From: Sneathiella sp. P13V-1
GTDB lineage: Bacteria > Pseudomonadota > Alphaproteobacteria > Sneathiellales > Sneathiellaceae
Length of the DNA stretch: 64,000 bases
Direction of reading: 5' to 3'
NCBI RefSeq assembly: GCF_015143595.1
Contig: NZ_WYEU01000001.1
Span: 1-64,000, forward strand
Each line of letters begins with the position of its first letter. Position 1 is the stretch's first letter. Positions 17,908 to 27,096 of the stretch are shown here, in pieces. The notes below the pieces were generated by a model. It was not told where the DNA came from and made no database searches. It saw only the letters and a program-made list of their open reading frames with translations. The translations under genes were made by a program, and so were the position numbers.

Positions 17908-18660
17908 ATGGGCACAAACCGAAATCTTAGACAAAGGTTATTCGTTGCGGCTTTGGCATCGTCATTATTGTCTGTCCCATCATCAGTTATGGCAAACTGC
18001 GACACTCTTTCTGTTGCTGCTGCCAAAATCCCTCATTTCTCTGAAAGTGCCGACAAGGGTATCTTTATCTCGTTAATCCGCGAGGCGGCCACTCGGGCAA
18101 ATCTCAACATCGACATTGAGGTCATGCCTAAGAAAAGAGCGTTGGCGCGTTTTTTACGAGGAAATTCCAATACACTTATGCCGCACTCAAGTGCCGGACA
18201 AAAGCTGGATGCCTATAAATCTGCGCCTATTTTGGCTAAAATGGACTTAGCCTTTGTCCGAAAAGGGGACACTATTCCTCAATCCATTGACGACCTGTCT
18301 GGAAAGACCGTGGGCTTAACCGCTCAATATTCCTACCCAAAGCACCTGACATCCCGCACAGATATCCACTTCGTAAGGCAGGCACAGAATGATGAGGAAA
18401 ATATCAGAATGCTAGCGGCCGGTCGATATGATGTCGCGATTATTGAGAAATCCTCAGGAAGCCGAGCTGTCAACAAATCTGCAAAAGACAAAATCGATTT
18501 TGATTTACAGTCTCCCATAACTGAACTTCAGGTTTGGATCATGTTTTCTAAAGATGACTGCGGCCGGCAGTTGCAGCAGAAAATCAATAAGGCTTTCAAA
18601 AGCATGAGAGATGACGATAGCTGGCAAAACCTTTTCAAACAGACTAAAGCTGACAGTTAA
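17908..18660 (+). CDS. Periplasmic solute-binding protein, family 3-like
   Basis: A 250-residue protein with a Sec signal peptide (RQRLFVAALASSLLSVPSSVMA, cleavage expected before NCDTL). The fold resembles amino-acid-binding family 3 proteins: the GIFISLIREAATRANLNIDIEVMP strand-helix near the start, DDLSGKTVGLTAQYSYP in the middle and AAGRYDVAIIEKSSG. No permease or ATPase gene accompanies it, so it may be an orphan binding protein or a sensor input. The ATG at 17908 is chosen over a TTG at 17896 because GAGGTG precedes it at good spacing. Its stop lies 5 bp from that of the convergent Lrp-type gene. Confidence 0.75.
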   Translation: MGTNRNLRQRLFVAALASSLLSVPSSVMANCDTLSVAAAKIPHFSESADKGIFISLIREAATRANLNIDIEVMPKKRALARFLRGNSNTLMPHSSAGQKLDAYKSAPILAKMDLAFVRKGDTIPQSIDDLSGKTVGLTAQYSYPKHLTSRTDIHFVRQAQNDEENIRMLAAGRYDVAIIEKSSGSRAVNKSAKDKIDFDLQSPITELQVWIMFSKDDCGRQLQQKINKAFKSMRDDDSWQNLFKQTKADS

Positions 18661-18665
18661 AGCAT

Positions 18666-19106
18666 TTAATCTCTGACGATTGTGTTTTGTTTTTTTGTTG
18701 AAAGAAGCAAACTCGTCTCGCTGCTTTTGATCTCTTTTATCTGGCGAATAAAACCGAGCAGCTTATCAAACTCCTCCAACGTTTCTGTCCCCAACTCCAC
18801 AATCAAGTCCCACCGGCCATTGGTGGAGTGAATGGCTAAAACTTCCGCATATCCTGATAGACGGCGTACAATGGCGTCCGATGCCATCCCCGCAATTTCA
18901 ATCATCATTAAGCCGCGAATGGCATGAGTTTGGCTATCACTCTTTAAAACCACAGAGTATCCCAGAATCTCTCCATCCGCTGAGAGCTTCTCCATTCTGG
19001 CTTTGACGGTTGCCCGAGATATTCCAAGATTCTCAGAAATCTCGGTTACTGTTGCACGGCCCGAATGCCGGAGAAAATTTACAATTTTCCGATCTGTATT
19101 ATTCAT
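18666..19106 (-). CDS. Lrp/AsnC family transcriptional regulator
   Basis: A 146-residue regulator of standard size. The N-terminal winged helix-turn-helix has NNTDRKIVNFLRHSGRATVTE then ISENLGISRATVKARMEKL (residues ~2-41). The C-terminal RAM/AsnC domain binds amino-acid effectors. It is divergent from the arginase gene across 122 AT-rich bases, the usual arrangement for a local activator of an amino-acid catabolic operon; control of the arginase-cyclodeaminase operon by arginine or ornithine is inference from that layout. Confidence 0.9.
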   Translation of the reverse strand: MNNTDRKIVNFLRHSGRATVTEISENLGISRATVKARMEKLSADGEILGYSVVLKSDSQTHAIRGLMMIEIAGMASDAIVRRLSGYAEVLAIHSTNGRWDLIVELGTETLEEFDKLLGFIRQIKEIKSSETSLLLSTKKQNTIVRD

Positions 19107-19228
19107 TTTGATAATTCGCTAATCCATTTTGTTAATTCATATATCAATTTGATCAATTTTTAAACTATTGAAAGACATTTTTGGTCAATAAACTTCAGAA
19201 ATGAGATGCCACTGATGGAGAGCAGGAC
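19107..19228. promoter_or_regulatory. Divergent control region between lrp-type and arginase genes
   Basis: Very AT-rich stretch with repeated TTGAT/ATCAA-like half sites, including the palindrome TTGATCAA at 19149-19156 and related pieces around 19109, 19143 and 19190. Such A/T-rich degenerate palindromes suit Lrp/AsnC binding. The assignment is by position and composition only. Confidence 0.4.
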
Positions 19229-20146
19229 ATGTCATTCGAGAATAGAGATTGTGTATTGATAGGCGCTACTATCAGTAGCGGAACGGATATAGAAGGCTGT
19301 CAATTAGGCCCAGACACCTTGCGCGCAGCGGGAATTGCAAAAACGCTGGAAGAGCTTGGTCATACCGTCGAAGATACCGGTAATTTGACGCCCCCCACCA
19401 CAGCGACCTTCAGCAACACGCCCGATGGTGAAAATCTAGCGGAAACAATTAGCTGGAGCCAAGCCCTCCAACAAGTCGGATACGAAACTGTAAGAAACAG
19501 AAATTTTCCGATCTTTATGGGGGGGGATCACAGCTTGGCGTTTGGCAGCGTTCCTGGCCTCACCCGTTACGCCCATGAACAGGATCGCCCCCAATTTGTT
19601 TTGTGGATTGATGCTCATGCCGATTTTCATTCGCTGGATACAACAGAAAGCGGCAATCTGCATGGCACTCCCGTCGCATACATCACTGGGGATAACAGCT
19701 TTGATGGCTTCTTTCCGAAGCTAGATCATACATTAGCGCCTGAAAATCTGATGATTATGGGTATGAGGTCCGTCGACAGAGCTGAAAAAGCCCGCCTGTC
19801 TGATGCTGGAATTACCACCCACGACATGCGGCAAATAGACGAAAAAGGGGTCACCGCCCTCCTCACCCCGTTTTTGGAGCGAGTTAAAGAGGAGAACGGT
19901 TTCTTACATGTCTCATTTGATGTGGATGGGCTGGATCCGGACATTGCCCCCGCCGTTGGTACGACTGTACCCGGTGGTCTCTCCTATCGTGAGGCCCACC
20001 TGATTATGGAAATTCTTCATGACAGCAATCTGGTCACATCACTGGATCTTGCTGAACTAAACCCGCTTTTGGATGTCCGGGGGCAAACCGCCCGCCTGTT
20101 AATTGATCTGACCGCCAGCCTTATGGGTCGGCGCGTCTTAAGCTAA
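19229..20146 (+). CDS. Arginase (ureohydrolase family)
   Basis: A 305-residue manganese enzyme that hydrolyses arginine to ornithine and urea. All metal motifs are present: GGDHSLAFG (~residues 97-105), WIDAHADFH (~127-135) and SFDVDGLDPDIAP (~229-241). The short N-terminal QLGPDTLRAAG motif, the length and the missing signal peptide favour arginase over agmatinase, and the neighbour ornithine cyclodeaminase supports that. GAGAGCAGG precedes the ATG. The cyclodeaminase gene starts only 17 bp downstream, giving a two-gene operon from arginine to proline. Confidence 0.9.
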   Translation: MSFENRDCVLIGATISSGTDIEGCQLGPDTLRAAGIAKTLEELGHTVEDTGNLTPPTTATFSNTPDGENLAETISWSQALQQVGYETVRNRNFPIFMGGDHSLAFGSVPGLTRYAHEQDRPQFVLWIDAHADFHSLDTTESGNLHGTPVAYITGDNSFDGFFPKLDHTLAPENLMIMGMRSVDRAEKARLSDAGITTHDMRQIDEKGVTALLTPFLERVKEENGFLHVSFDVDGLDPDIAPAVGTTVPGGLSYREAHLIMEILHDSNLVTSLDLAELNPLLDVRGQTARLLIDLTASLMGRRVLS

Positions 20147-20163
20147 ATTGGATGGAGATGAAA

Positions 20164-21225
20164 ATGTTGAAACCAGCCCCTTCTTCCCTTGCCATGGTCC
20201 CCTTTGTAAGTGTGGACAATATGATGGACCTGATTAATGAAAAAGGTATTGAGACCTTTCTTCTGGAACTTGCCGAGTATATCGAAGATGATTTTCGCAG
20301 GTGGCCTGTCTTCGACAAGAAACCACGCGTGGCATCCCATTCAAAAGATGGGGTTATTGAACTTATGCCCACCTGCGATGGGGAGACTTACGGCTTTAAA
20401 TATGTAAATGGGCACCCAAAGAACACCAAAGAAGGCTATCAAACGGTTACAGCATTTGGCGTTCTTTCCAGTCTGTCGAACGGTTACCCTGTCTTACTTA
20501 CGGAAATGACCGTTTTGACAGCTCTTCGAACGGCAGCCACTTCTGCAGTAGTTGCTAAATACTTGGCCCCTAAAGGCTCCAAAACCATGGCAATGATTGG
20601 AAATGGGGCGCAGTGTGAGTTTCAAGCGATGGCATTTAAAGCCATCTGCGGTATTGATACAGTCCGCCTGTATGACATTGATCCTGCAGCTACAGAAAAA
20701 GCCGCCCGCAACTTAATGGGCAGTGGCCTTAACATTGTAAGCTGCACCTCATCGGAAGAAGCCGTATCTAGTGCCGACATCATCACCACTTGTACGGCTG
20801 ATAAACAATATGCCACGATCCTCACCGACAACATGGTGGGGTCAGGTGTACATTTGAACTGCATCGGCGGAGATTGCCCCGGCAAAACCGAGCTTCACGC
20901 AGACATCCTGCATCGCTCCGACATCTTTGTAGAATATCCGCCGCAGACGCGAATAGAAGGAGAAATACAACAGTTGGCGGAAGATCACCCCGTTACCGAG
21001 TTTTGGGAAGTTCTAAACGGCACTCAAGAGGGACGCACAAGCGATAGCCAAATCACCCTGTTCGACAGTGTTGGCTTCGCGATAGAGGATTTCTCGGCCC
21101 TTCGGTACGTCTATGACCAAGTCCAGAAATCCGATAAATATGTGGACCTGGACATGTTGGCAGACCCAGATGATCCACGGGATCTGTTTGGAATGGTGGC
21201 ACGCGCAAACGCGGCCACCCATTGA
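20164..21225 (+). CDS. Ornithine cyclodeaminase
   Basis: A 353-residue NAD-dependent enzyme of the ornithine cyclodeaminase/mu-crystallin family that converts ornithine to proline and ammonia. Family marks are the substrate region LLTEMTVLTALRTAATSAV (residues ~115-133), the Rossmann motif MAMIGNGAQCEFQAMAF (~145-161), LYDIDPAATEKAARN and HLNCIGGDCPGKTEL (~235). Three in-frame ATGs exist at 20152, 20158 and 20164; the last is chosen because GGAGATG lies at proper distance. It is the second gene of the arginine catabolic operon. Its stop is 1 bp from that of the convergent deaminase gene. Confidence 0.9.
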   Translation: MLKPAPSSLAMVPFVSVDNMMDLINEKGIETFLLELAEYIEDDFRRWPVFDKKPRVASHSKDGVIELMPTCDGETYGFKYVNGHPKNTKEGYQTVTAFGVLSSLSNGYPVLLTEMTVLTALRTAATSAVVAKYLAPKGSKTMAMIGNGAQCEFQAMAFKAICGIDTVRLYDIDPAATEKAARNLMGSGLNIVSCTSSEEAVSSADIITTCTADKQYATILTDNMVGSGVHLNCIGGDCPGKTELHADILHRSDIFVEYPPQTRIEGEIQQLAEDHPVTEFWEVLNGTQEGRTSDSQITLFDSVGFAIEDFSALRYVYDQVQKSDKYVDLDMLADPDDPRDLFGMVARANAATH

Positions 21226-21226
21226 T

Positions 21227-22507
21227 CTAGGACAACAGGAAGTCCACCTTGTGGGCTTCCTCTCCCTGAAAGACCATCGTTTCCTGTTTCGGGGTTGTTG
21301 CGATTTCCTTGCCGCGGCGGATCACATGCAATCTTGCGGGGCGTAAACGCAGCGCCTCAATTTCATCACGTGCTTGCAGGACCACAAAGTCTGCGTAGCA
21401 ACCAACGTCAAGTCCGTATCCTTCCAGCCCCAGCGCCTTCGCGCCGTTGGTCGTCACCGCGCGGAACATCTGACGCATTTGATCTTGCCCTGTCATCTGC
21501 CCCACATGAAGACCCATAGATGCCACTTCCAGCATGTCATGTGTACCAAGTGAATACCAAGGATCCATCACGCAATCATGCCCGAAAGCCACGTTGATAC
21601 CCGCTTCCATCAATTCCTTCACTCGGGTCATACCGCGACGCTTAGGATACGTGTCATGCCGCGCCTGCAGTGTGATATTGATAAGCGGATTAGCAACCGC
21701 ATGCAGCTCTGCCTCTGCCATTAACGCCATCAGCTTCGATACATAGTAATTATCCATGGAATGCATGGAGGTTAGATGTGATCCGGTGACACGACCTTCC
21801 AGTCCCAACCGTGTGGTTTCACAGGCCAATGTCTCCACATGGCGCGACATCGGATCATCGCTTTCATCGCAATGCATATCCACCATCAAACCGCGCTCTG
21901 CCGCAAGCTCGCACAAGGCTTTCACAGAGGCCGCGCCATCCGCCATTGTACGTTCAAAATGAGGAATACCGCCCACAACATGAACGCCCTTATCCAACGC
22001 GCGGATCAATTGCTCCTCCGCCTTGGGGTCACGATAGAAGCCGTCTTGCGGGAAGGCCACCAGTTGAAGATCCAGATAAGGCTTCACCTCCTCAACAACT
22101 TCCAACAAAGCTTCAACTGCCAGAAGGCTCGGGTCGCAAATATCTACATGAGACCTGATCGCAAGGTTACCTTTTGCGATGGCCCAGCGGCAGAAATCAT
22201 GAGCGCGCTTTTTAATATCCGTTGCATCAAGTAAGGGTTTTACCTCGCTCCAAAGGGCGATCCCTTCCAGAAGAGTGCCGCTTTCATTCACCCTTGGACG
22301 CCCATAGGTGAGCGTCGAATCCATATGAAAGTGACTATCCACAAACGGCGTGGTTACAAGATAACCGGATGCGTCCAATACCCGCGCCGCATCCCCATCA
22401 ATTTTCGGTGCCACTTCAACAATTTTGCCGTCTTTAACAGCAATATCCTGAACTTCCGTAGTTCCTGCCAGTCGTGCATTTTTGACTAAAAGATCAAGCA
22501 TCGTCAC
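21227..22507 (-). CDS. codA: Cytosine deaminase-like amidohydrolase
   Basis: A 426-residue cytoplasmic metal-dependent amidohydrolase closely resembling E. coli CodA along its length. Metal and active-site motifs are SHFHMDSTLTYG (near residue 59), HCDESDDPMSRH (~213), SHLTSMHSMDNYY (~243) and INVAFGHDCVMDPWYSLG (~308-325). In E. coli CodA the last motif reads GHDD; the metal-binding Asp is kept here but the second Asp is Cys, a position known to affect substrate choice, so the substrate may be another aminopyrimidine or related ring. It is the last gene of a leftward operon with a BMP-type ABC transporter, 6 bp after the permease gene, which supports a nucleobase or nucleoside substrate. Confidence 0.85.
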   Translation of the reverse strand: MTMLDLLVKNARLAGTTEVQDIAVKDGKIVEVAPKIDGDAARVLDASGYLVTTPFVDSHFHMDSTLTYGRPRVNESGTLLEGIALWSEVKPLLDATDIKKRAHDFCRWAIAKGNLAIRSHVDICDPSLLAVEALLEVVEEVKPYLDLQLVAFPQDGFYRDPKAEEQLIRALDKGVHVVGGIPHFERTMADGAASVKALCELAAERGLMVDMHCDESDDPMSRHVETLACETTRLGLEGRVTGSHLTSMHSMDNYYVSKLMALMAEAELHAVANPLINITLQARHDTYPKRRGMTRVKELMEAGINVAFGHDCVMDPWYSLGTHDMLEVASMGLHVGQMTGQDQMRQMFRAVTTNGAKALGLEGYGLDVGCYADFVVLQARDEIEALRLRPARLHVIRRGKEIATTPKQETMVFQGEEAHKVDFLLS

Positions 22508-22513
22508 TTTTCC

Positions 22514-23455
22514 TTATCGCTGACCACGGCGGAACGGCACCAACAAAGCCTTCGGATAGGCCGCTTTTCTCGACATGATAATCAGAGCCAGAATACTGAA
22601 AACATACGGCATCATCAGATAGAACTGGTACGGGATCAAGGTGCTGCTTGATTGCTGAACCCGGATCTGGATGGCATCAAAGGCCGCGAATAAAACGGCA
22701 CCCAGAAGCGCCTTACCCGGACGCCATGAAGCGAAGATCACAAGCGCCACACAAATCCAGCCACGGCCATTCACCATGTCAAAATAGAAGGCGTCGAACA
22801 CGGAAATGGTCAGAAACGCACCACCGATAGCCATCAAACCACTTCCCAACATAACTGCGGCGGTTCGCACACGATACACATCAATCCCTTGAACTTCGAC
22901 CGCCATAGGGTTTTCACCAACCATGCGCACTGCAAGCCCTGCCGGGGTTCGGTAAAGGATATAAGCAACAACACCCACCAGTATAAATGCCAGATAGGTA
23001 AGCGGGGATTGATTGAACATCGCCTCCCCCAGAACCGGAATATCCGACAGAAGCGGCACTGCATAATTTTCAAACGGTTCGATTTTTGGTGGTGTTGTTA
23101 CCCCGGGTAGCAGCATTCTGAAGGAATAGTAGCTGAGCGCCATCGACAACATCGTGATCCCGATGCCGGTCACATGCTGCGACAATCCCATGTAAACTGA
23201 GAACCAGCTATGCAACAGACCAAATAGCATCCCGAAGATCATGGCCACTAGAACCGCGCTCCACAGATCACCGCCTTGATAAACCCACATCCAGGCGACC
23301 ATGGCACCGGTTGTCATAATGCCTTCAATACCCAGGTTCAATACACCCGCGCGTTCGCAAATCAATTCACCCAAGGTTCCAAAAATAAGCGGTGTTGCCA
23401 TCCGAATGGTTGCCGCCCAGAAACCAATATTGAGGAACATATCCAGAAAATCCAT
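22514..23455 (-). CDS. ABC transporter permease (BMP/nucleoside type), second subunit
   Basis: A 313-residue inner-membrane permease of the branched-chain/ribose permease superfamily, resembling B. subtilis NupQ/YufQ. The opening TPLIFGTLGELICERAGVLN (residues ~20-39) and the following LGIEGIMTTGAM are diagnostic. About eight to nine hydrophobic helices. It pairs with the permease encoded at 23465 (9-bp gap) to form the channel of a nucleoside or nucleobase importer. Confidence 0.9.
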   Translation of the reverse strand: MDFLDMFLNIGFWAATIRMATPLIFGTLGELICERAGVLNLGIEGIMTTGAMVAWMWVYQGGDLWSAVLVAMIFGMLFGLLHSWFSVYMGLSQHVTGIGITMLSMALSYYSFRMLLPGVTTPPKIEPFENYAVPLLSDIPVLGEAMFNQSPLTYLAFILVGVVAYILYRTPAGLAVRMVGENPMAVEVQGIDVYRVRTAAVMLGSGLMAIGGAFLTISVFDAFYFDMVNGRGWICVALVIFASWRPGKALLGAVLFAAFDAIQIRVQQSSSTLIPYQFYLMMPYVFSILALIIMSRKAAYPKALLVPFRRGQR

Positions 23456-23464
23456 GTGTCCCTC

Positions 23465-24529
23465 CTACCCTTTGAGCCGAATACGCATACGGGTGAGCAT
23501 CACCGCCAGCATCACCATCAACAACGATCCCGCCGTGATGACATCCGCAATATAGTTGGAGACATTCATCGCCCGGCTCATGCTGTCAGCACCGTTGTAA
23601 ATGCCCGCAAAGAACAAAGCTGCCAGAATAACACCCAGTGGGTTCAGGCCTGCCAACATGGCAACCGCGATACCTGTATATCCAAAGCCCGGCGAGATAT
23701 CCAAGGTCAGGTATTCTTTTGTACCAGCAACTTCTGTGACACCAGCGCAGGCAGCAAGACCACCTGAGATAAGCGCGGTTCGAATAATGGTTTTATTGAT
23801 TGGAATACCAGCAAATTTGGCGGCGTCCTGATTATGACCTACGGCCCGAATTTCCAATCCCCATTTTGTCTTGCTCATCACCAGCCACATACAAACCGCT
23901 GCCAGCACTGAGAAAATCAGCCCTGCATGCAGACGGGTTTTGGCAACCAGATTTTCCAAAATGCCCTGCTCAATAACAGGTGCACCTTGTGGCCACCCCA
24001 TGGCCATCGGATCTTTCCACGGACCAAACAACAGGTAATTGGCAAATAAAAGAACCACGAAATTCAGAAGAAGGGTTGTCACCACTTCGTCCACTTTCAG
24101 TTTGGTCTTAAGCAATGCGGGGAACAGCAAAAGAAGTCCTCCTGCAACCGCCCCAACAAAAAACAAAAACGGGATCATCAGAAAGGATGGCAGTTCAATT
24201 AAGCCCGTTCCGAAATAGGTGACAGCAAGTGCCCCTGCATATAACTGCCCTTCACCACCGATATTCCAAAGCTTCGCCCGAAAGGCTACTGCTGCGGCTA
24301 GACCTGTCAAAATCAGCGGCGTCGCCCGAACCAGTGTTTCCGCGATGGCAAATTTGGATCCGAACGCCCCAACGATTAAGGCGATATACGAGTCTAGCAG
24401 CGGTGCGCCCGCCCAAGCGATCAGGCCGCCGCTCAAAATCAAAACAATAGCAACCGCAATAATAGGCGCCGAAATTGTCATCCACAGAGGCGTATGTTGC
24501 CTTGGTTCAAGCAGCATGTCCGGCCTCAT
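23465..24529 (-). CDS. ABC transporter permease (BMP/nucleoside type), first subunit
   Basis: A 354-residue permease of the NupP/YufP type. ATPLILTGLAAAVAFRAKLW (near residue 70) followed by NIGGEGQLYAGALA is the family signature, and GLEIRAVGHNQDAAKFAGI is the cytoplasmic coupling loop. Roughly ten hydrophobic segments. Its start overlaps the end of the ATPase gene by 23 bp, showing translational coupling in the order ATPase, permease, permease, deaminase. Confidence 0.9.
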   Translation of the reverse strand: MRPDMLLEPRQHTPLWMTISAPIIAVAIVLILSGGLIAWAGAPLLDSYIALIVGAFGSKFAIAETLVRATPLILTGLAAAVAFRAKLWNIGGEGQLYAGALAVTYFGTGLIELPSFLMIPFLFFVGAVAGGLLLLFPALLKTKLKVDEVVTTLLLNFVVLLFANYLLFGPWKDPMAMGWPQGAPVIEQGILENLVAKTRLHAGLIFSVLAAVCMWLVMSKTKWGLEIRAVGHNQDAAKFAGIPINKTIIRTALISGGLAACAGVTEVAGTKEYLTLDISPGFGYTGIAVAMLAGLNPLGVILAALFFAGIYNGADSMSRAMNVSNYIADVITAGSLLMVMLAVMLTRMRIRLKG

Positions 24530-26051
24530 CTGTTGAATTGTTAAAGCCTTCGCCGCTCATCAGAAGACCAATTTCCTGCTGGGTTACTTTATCCGCATCC
24601 AGCGGCACACTGCACATTCCGTGATACATCACCACCACTTTATCCGCGAGGGAAAGAAGTTCTTCCAAATCTTCTGAAATCAGGATGACACCTGCGCCTC
24701 TCGCCCGCGCTTTGAAGAGTTGTTCATGCACAAACGTCGCTGCCCCCACATCAAGGCCACGGGTGGGCTGATTAGCCAGAATAATATCCGGATCATTTTC
24801 GAGAGCGCGCGCCAGAATAACCTTCTGCATATTCCCGCCTGAAAGGCTCCGGATCATTGTTTCAGGCCCTGCGCCGCGCACATCAAAGGCAGAGATTAAA
24901 GATTTTGCATGGGACGCAATACTGCCAGCGTTTAACCAGCCCCATTTTGAAAACCGCGGATTATGATAATCTTCCAGGATCAGGTTTTCTTCGACGGAAA
25001 GTTCACCAACCGCGCCCTCAACATGGCGATCTTCCGGCACCCGGCCAACCCCATTTCTGATCATCGCCGCGGGACTGTATTCGGATACTGCTTCGCCTTT
25101 AATTTCGCAACTACCCTGAGAGGGCTTTGAAAGTCCCGCGATAAGATCGGACAAGGCCTTCTGGCCGTTACCTGATACACCTGCGATGCCAATAATCTCA
25201 TATTGGTGTAGGTGAAGCTGAATATTTTTAAGAGAGGTTTGGCCGTCTTCAGTAACTGTTACATTCTCAAAATACAGCAAAGGTGACCCCGCCTGCATTT
25301 TGGTGCGCACTGGTTTTTCAATGGCTTCGCCGACCATTTTCTCCGCGATGATCTCACGGGAGGCTTGCTCAACCGGGAAATCGGCAACCAGTTTACCATG
25401 GCGCAGAACCGCAATCTCATCCGCGATCGCCATCACCTCACCAAGTTTGTGGGAGATGAAAATTACGGACAATCCTTTTGCCAACATGTCCCGCAATGTC
25501 GCAAATAACTGATCTGCCTCTTGGGGTGTCAAAACGGCTGTTGGTTCATCCAAAATCAGAATTCGTGCCCCCCGATACAGCGCTTTCAAGATCTCAACGC
25601 GTTGCTTTTCGCCAACGCTTAAGTCTTTCACATAGGCATCTGGGTCGACGCTCAGACCAAACTCGGTGGCCTGTTGTTTAATCTTTTCTTTGGCACCTTT
25701 CGTGTCGCGTGTGCCGCGCCACAAGCTTTCGGTGCCAAGGGTAATATTTTCAAGAACGGTCAGGTTATCTGCCAACGTGAAATGCTGGTGCACCATTCCG
25801 ATCCCATGGGAGATCGCTTCTGCCGGATTGCTTGCCCGAAGCTGTTCTCCAAATACTTCAATTGTGCCTTCATCAGCCAAATAATGGCCGAAAATGATAT
25901 TCATCAAGGTCGTCTTGCCAGCGCCATTCTCACCCAGAAGCGCCAGAACTTTTCCTTTTTCCAGCGTGAAGCTGATGCTGTCGTTGGCCGTCAGCGATCC
26001 AAATCGCTTGGTGATGCCCTTAACAGAAAGAACGGTCTCAATTGTTGACAA
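24507..26051 (-). CDS. ABC transporter ATP-binding protein (double-domain, BMP/sugar type)
   Basis: A 514-residue protein with two fused nucleotide-binding domains, as in NupO/YufO and RbsA. The first domain has Walker A GENGAGKTT (near residue 36), the signature LSVGEKQRVEIL and Walker B ILILDEPTAVL. The second has a degenerate Walker A (GVSGNGQKA), the signature LSGGNMQKVILARAL and ILANQPTRGLD in the Walker B position, the usual asymmetry of this class. It powers import through the two permeases encoded next. A stem-loop with a T-run separates it from the binding-protein gene, suggesting lower expression of the membrane parts. Confidence 0.92.
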   Translation of the reverse strand: MSTIETVLSVKGITKRFGSLTANDSISFTLEKGKVLALLGENGAGKTTLMNIIFGHYLADEGTIEVFGEQLRASNPAEAISHGIGMVHQHFTLADNLTVLENITLGTESLWRGTRDTKGAKEKIKQQATEFGLSVDPDAYVKDLSVGEKQRVEILKALYRGARILILDEPTAVLTPQEADQLFATLRDMLAKGLSVIFISHKLGEVMAIADEIAVLRHGKLVADFPVEQASREIIAEKMVGEAIEKPVRTKMQAGSPLLYFENVTVTEDGQTSLKNIQLHLHQYEIIGIAGVSGNGQKALSDLIAGLSKPSQGSCEIKGEAVSEYSPAAMIRNGVGRVPEDRHVEGAVGELSVEENLILEDYHNPRFSKWGWLNAGSIASHAKSLISAFDVRGAGPETMIRSLSGGNMQKVILARALENDPDIILANQPTRGLDVGAATFVHEQLFKARARGAGVILISEDLEELLSLADKVVVMYHGMCSVPLDADKVTQQEIGLLMSGEGFNNSTDEAGHAA

Positions 26052-26069
26052 GATATCCCCCAGAAAAAA

Positions 26070-26090
26070 GGGTGAGCGGATCGCTCACCC
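26070..26090 (-). terminator. Stem-loop with T-run between binding-protein and ATPase genes
   Basis: Perfect 9-bp arms GGGTGAGCG and CGCTCACCC around a 3-nt loop, followed on the minus strand by TTTTTT. It lies 13 bp after the BMP gene, inside the operon, so it probably acts as a partial terminator or 3' protector giving excess binding protein, as in many ABC operons. Confidence 0.75.
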
Positions 26091-26103
26091 TATTACACTA
26101 TAC

Positions 26104-27096
26104 TTAGTATGTGGATTTTGGCTCAGAGTCGATGATTTCGACTTCAAACTCACCCGCCATAATTTTTGCGGAAAGCTCTTCCACTTTGGCTTTAGCAGCC
26201 GCAGGGATCTTCGTGTCAAACTCATAGAATGGGGACAGGCTTGCACCGCCTTTTTGCATCATTGTCCATTCTTTATAGTTTTCTGCTTTGTAAGTACCGG
26301 CTTTCACCTGACCAACGGCGTAATTGATCGCATTTTCCATGTGCCACAGGGCAGAAGCAACAACCACGTCTTTACCGTTTTCTTCTTTGTTCATGTCGTT
26401 CACGTTACCAAAGGCAAGAATGCCTTTTTCACGGGCGGCATCAACAACACCAGCGCGTTCTGCGTAGAGGATATCAACGCCAGCTTCAACCTGCGCATAA
26501 GCAAATTCTTTTGCTTTAGGAGGGTCATACCAGGAACCGATAAAGGAAACCTTGAATTCAACGTCAGGATTGACAGACTTTGCACCCGCCATAAAAGCGT
26601 GGAACAGACGGTTCACTTCACCAATTGGGTAACCGCCAACCATGCCAATTTTATTGGTTTTGGTCATGGAGCCTGCAATCACACCCATCAGGTAGCATGG
26701 TTCGTGAATGTAGTTATCAAAAGCGGAGAAGTTATCACCGTATTTGTCACCAGGATCACCCATCAGAAACGCGATTTCCGGATAATCTTTCGCCACTTTA
26801 CGGGCTTCACGGCTGATACCGAAAGCTTCGCCGACGATCATCTTGACGCCGCTTTCCGCATATTCGCGCATCACACGGACATAGTCAGTGTTTGCCACTT
26901 TTTCGGAGAAAACATATTCGATTTCACCAGCTTTTTCAGCCGCAACCAGCGCACGGTGCAGTGTACCTGCCCATTTTTGCTGTACCGGCACAGTATAGAT
27001 GCCAGCCACTTTGATTTTTTCAGCCATTGCAGATGTGGCACCAACCAATACGGCGACACCGACCACAATTGCCGAGATGATTTTCTTCATCCCCAT
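26104..27096 (-). CDS. BMP family ABC transporter substrate-binding protein
   Basis: A 330-residue periplasmic protein with signal peptide MKKIISAIVVGVAVLVGATS-AMA and mature start EKIKVAGIYTVP. The BMP/PnrA family fold appears in WAGTLHRALVAAE, VGEAFGISREARKVA, FLMGDPGDKYGDNFSAF and VNPDVEFKVSFIGSW. A much longer frame extends upstream to 27387, but start 27096 is chosen because AAGGAG lies 7 nt before it and a signal peptide follows at once. Family members bind purine or pyrimidine nucleosides and related compounds; the downstream cytosine-deaminase-like gene points to a pyrimidine or aminated ring compound. Confidence 0.92.
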   Translation of the reverse strand: MGMKKIISAIVVGVAVLVGATSAMAEKIKVAGIYTVPVQQKWAGTLHRALVAAEKAGEIEYVFSEKVANTDYVRVMREYAESGVKMIVGEAFGISREARKVAKDYPEIAFLMGDPGDKYGDNFSAFDNYIHEPCYLMGVIAGSMTKTNKIGMVGGYPIGEVNRLFHAFMAGAKSVNPDVEFKVSFIGSWYDPPKAKEFAYAQVEAGVDILYAERAGVVDAAREKGILAFGNVNDMNKEENGKDVVVASALWHMENAINYAVGQVKAGTYKAENYKEWTMMQKGGASLSPFYEFDTKIPAAAKAKVEELSAKIMAGEFEVEIIDSEPKSTY

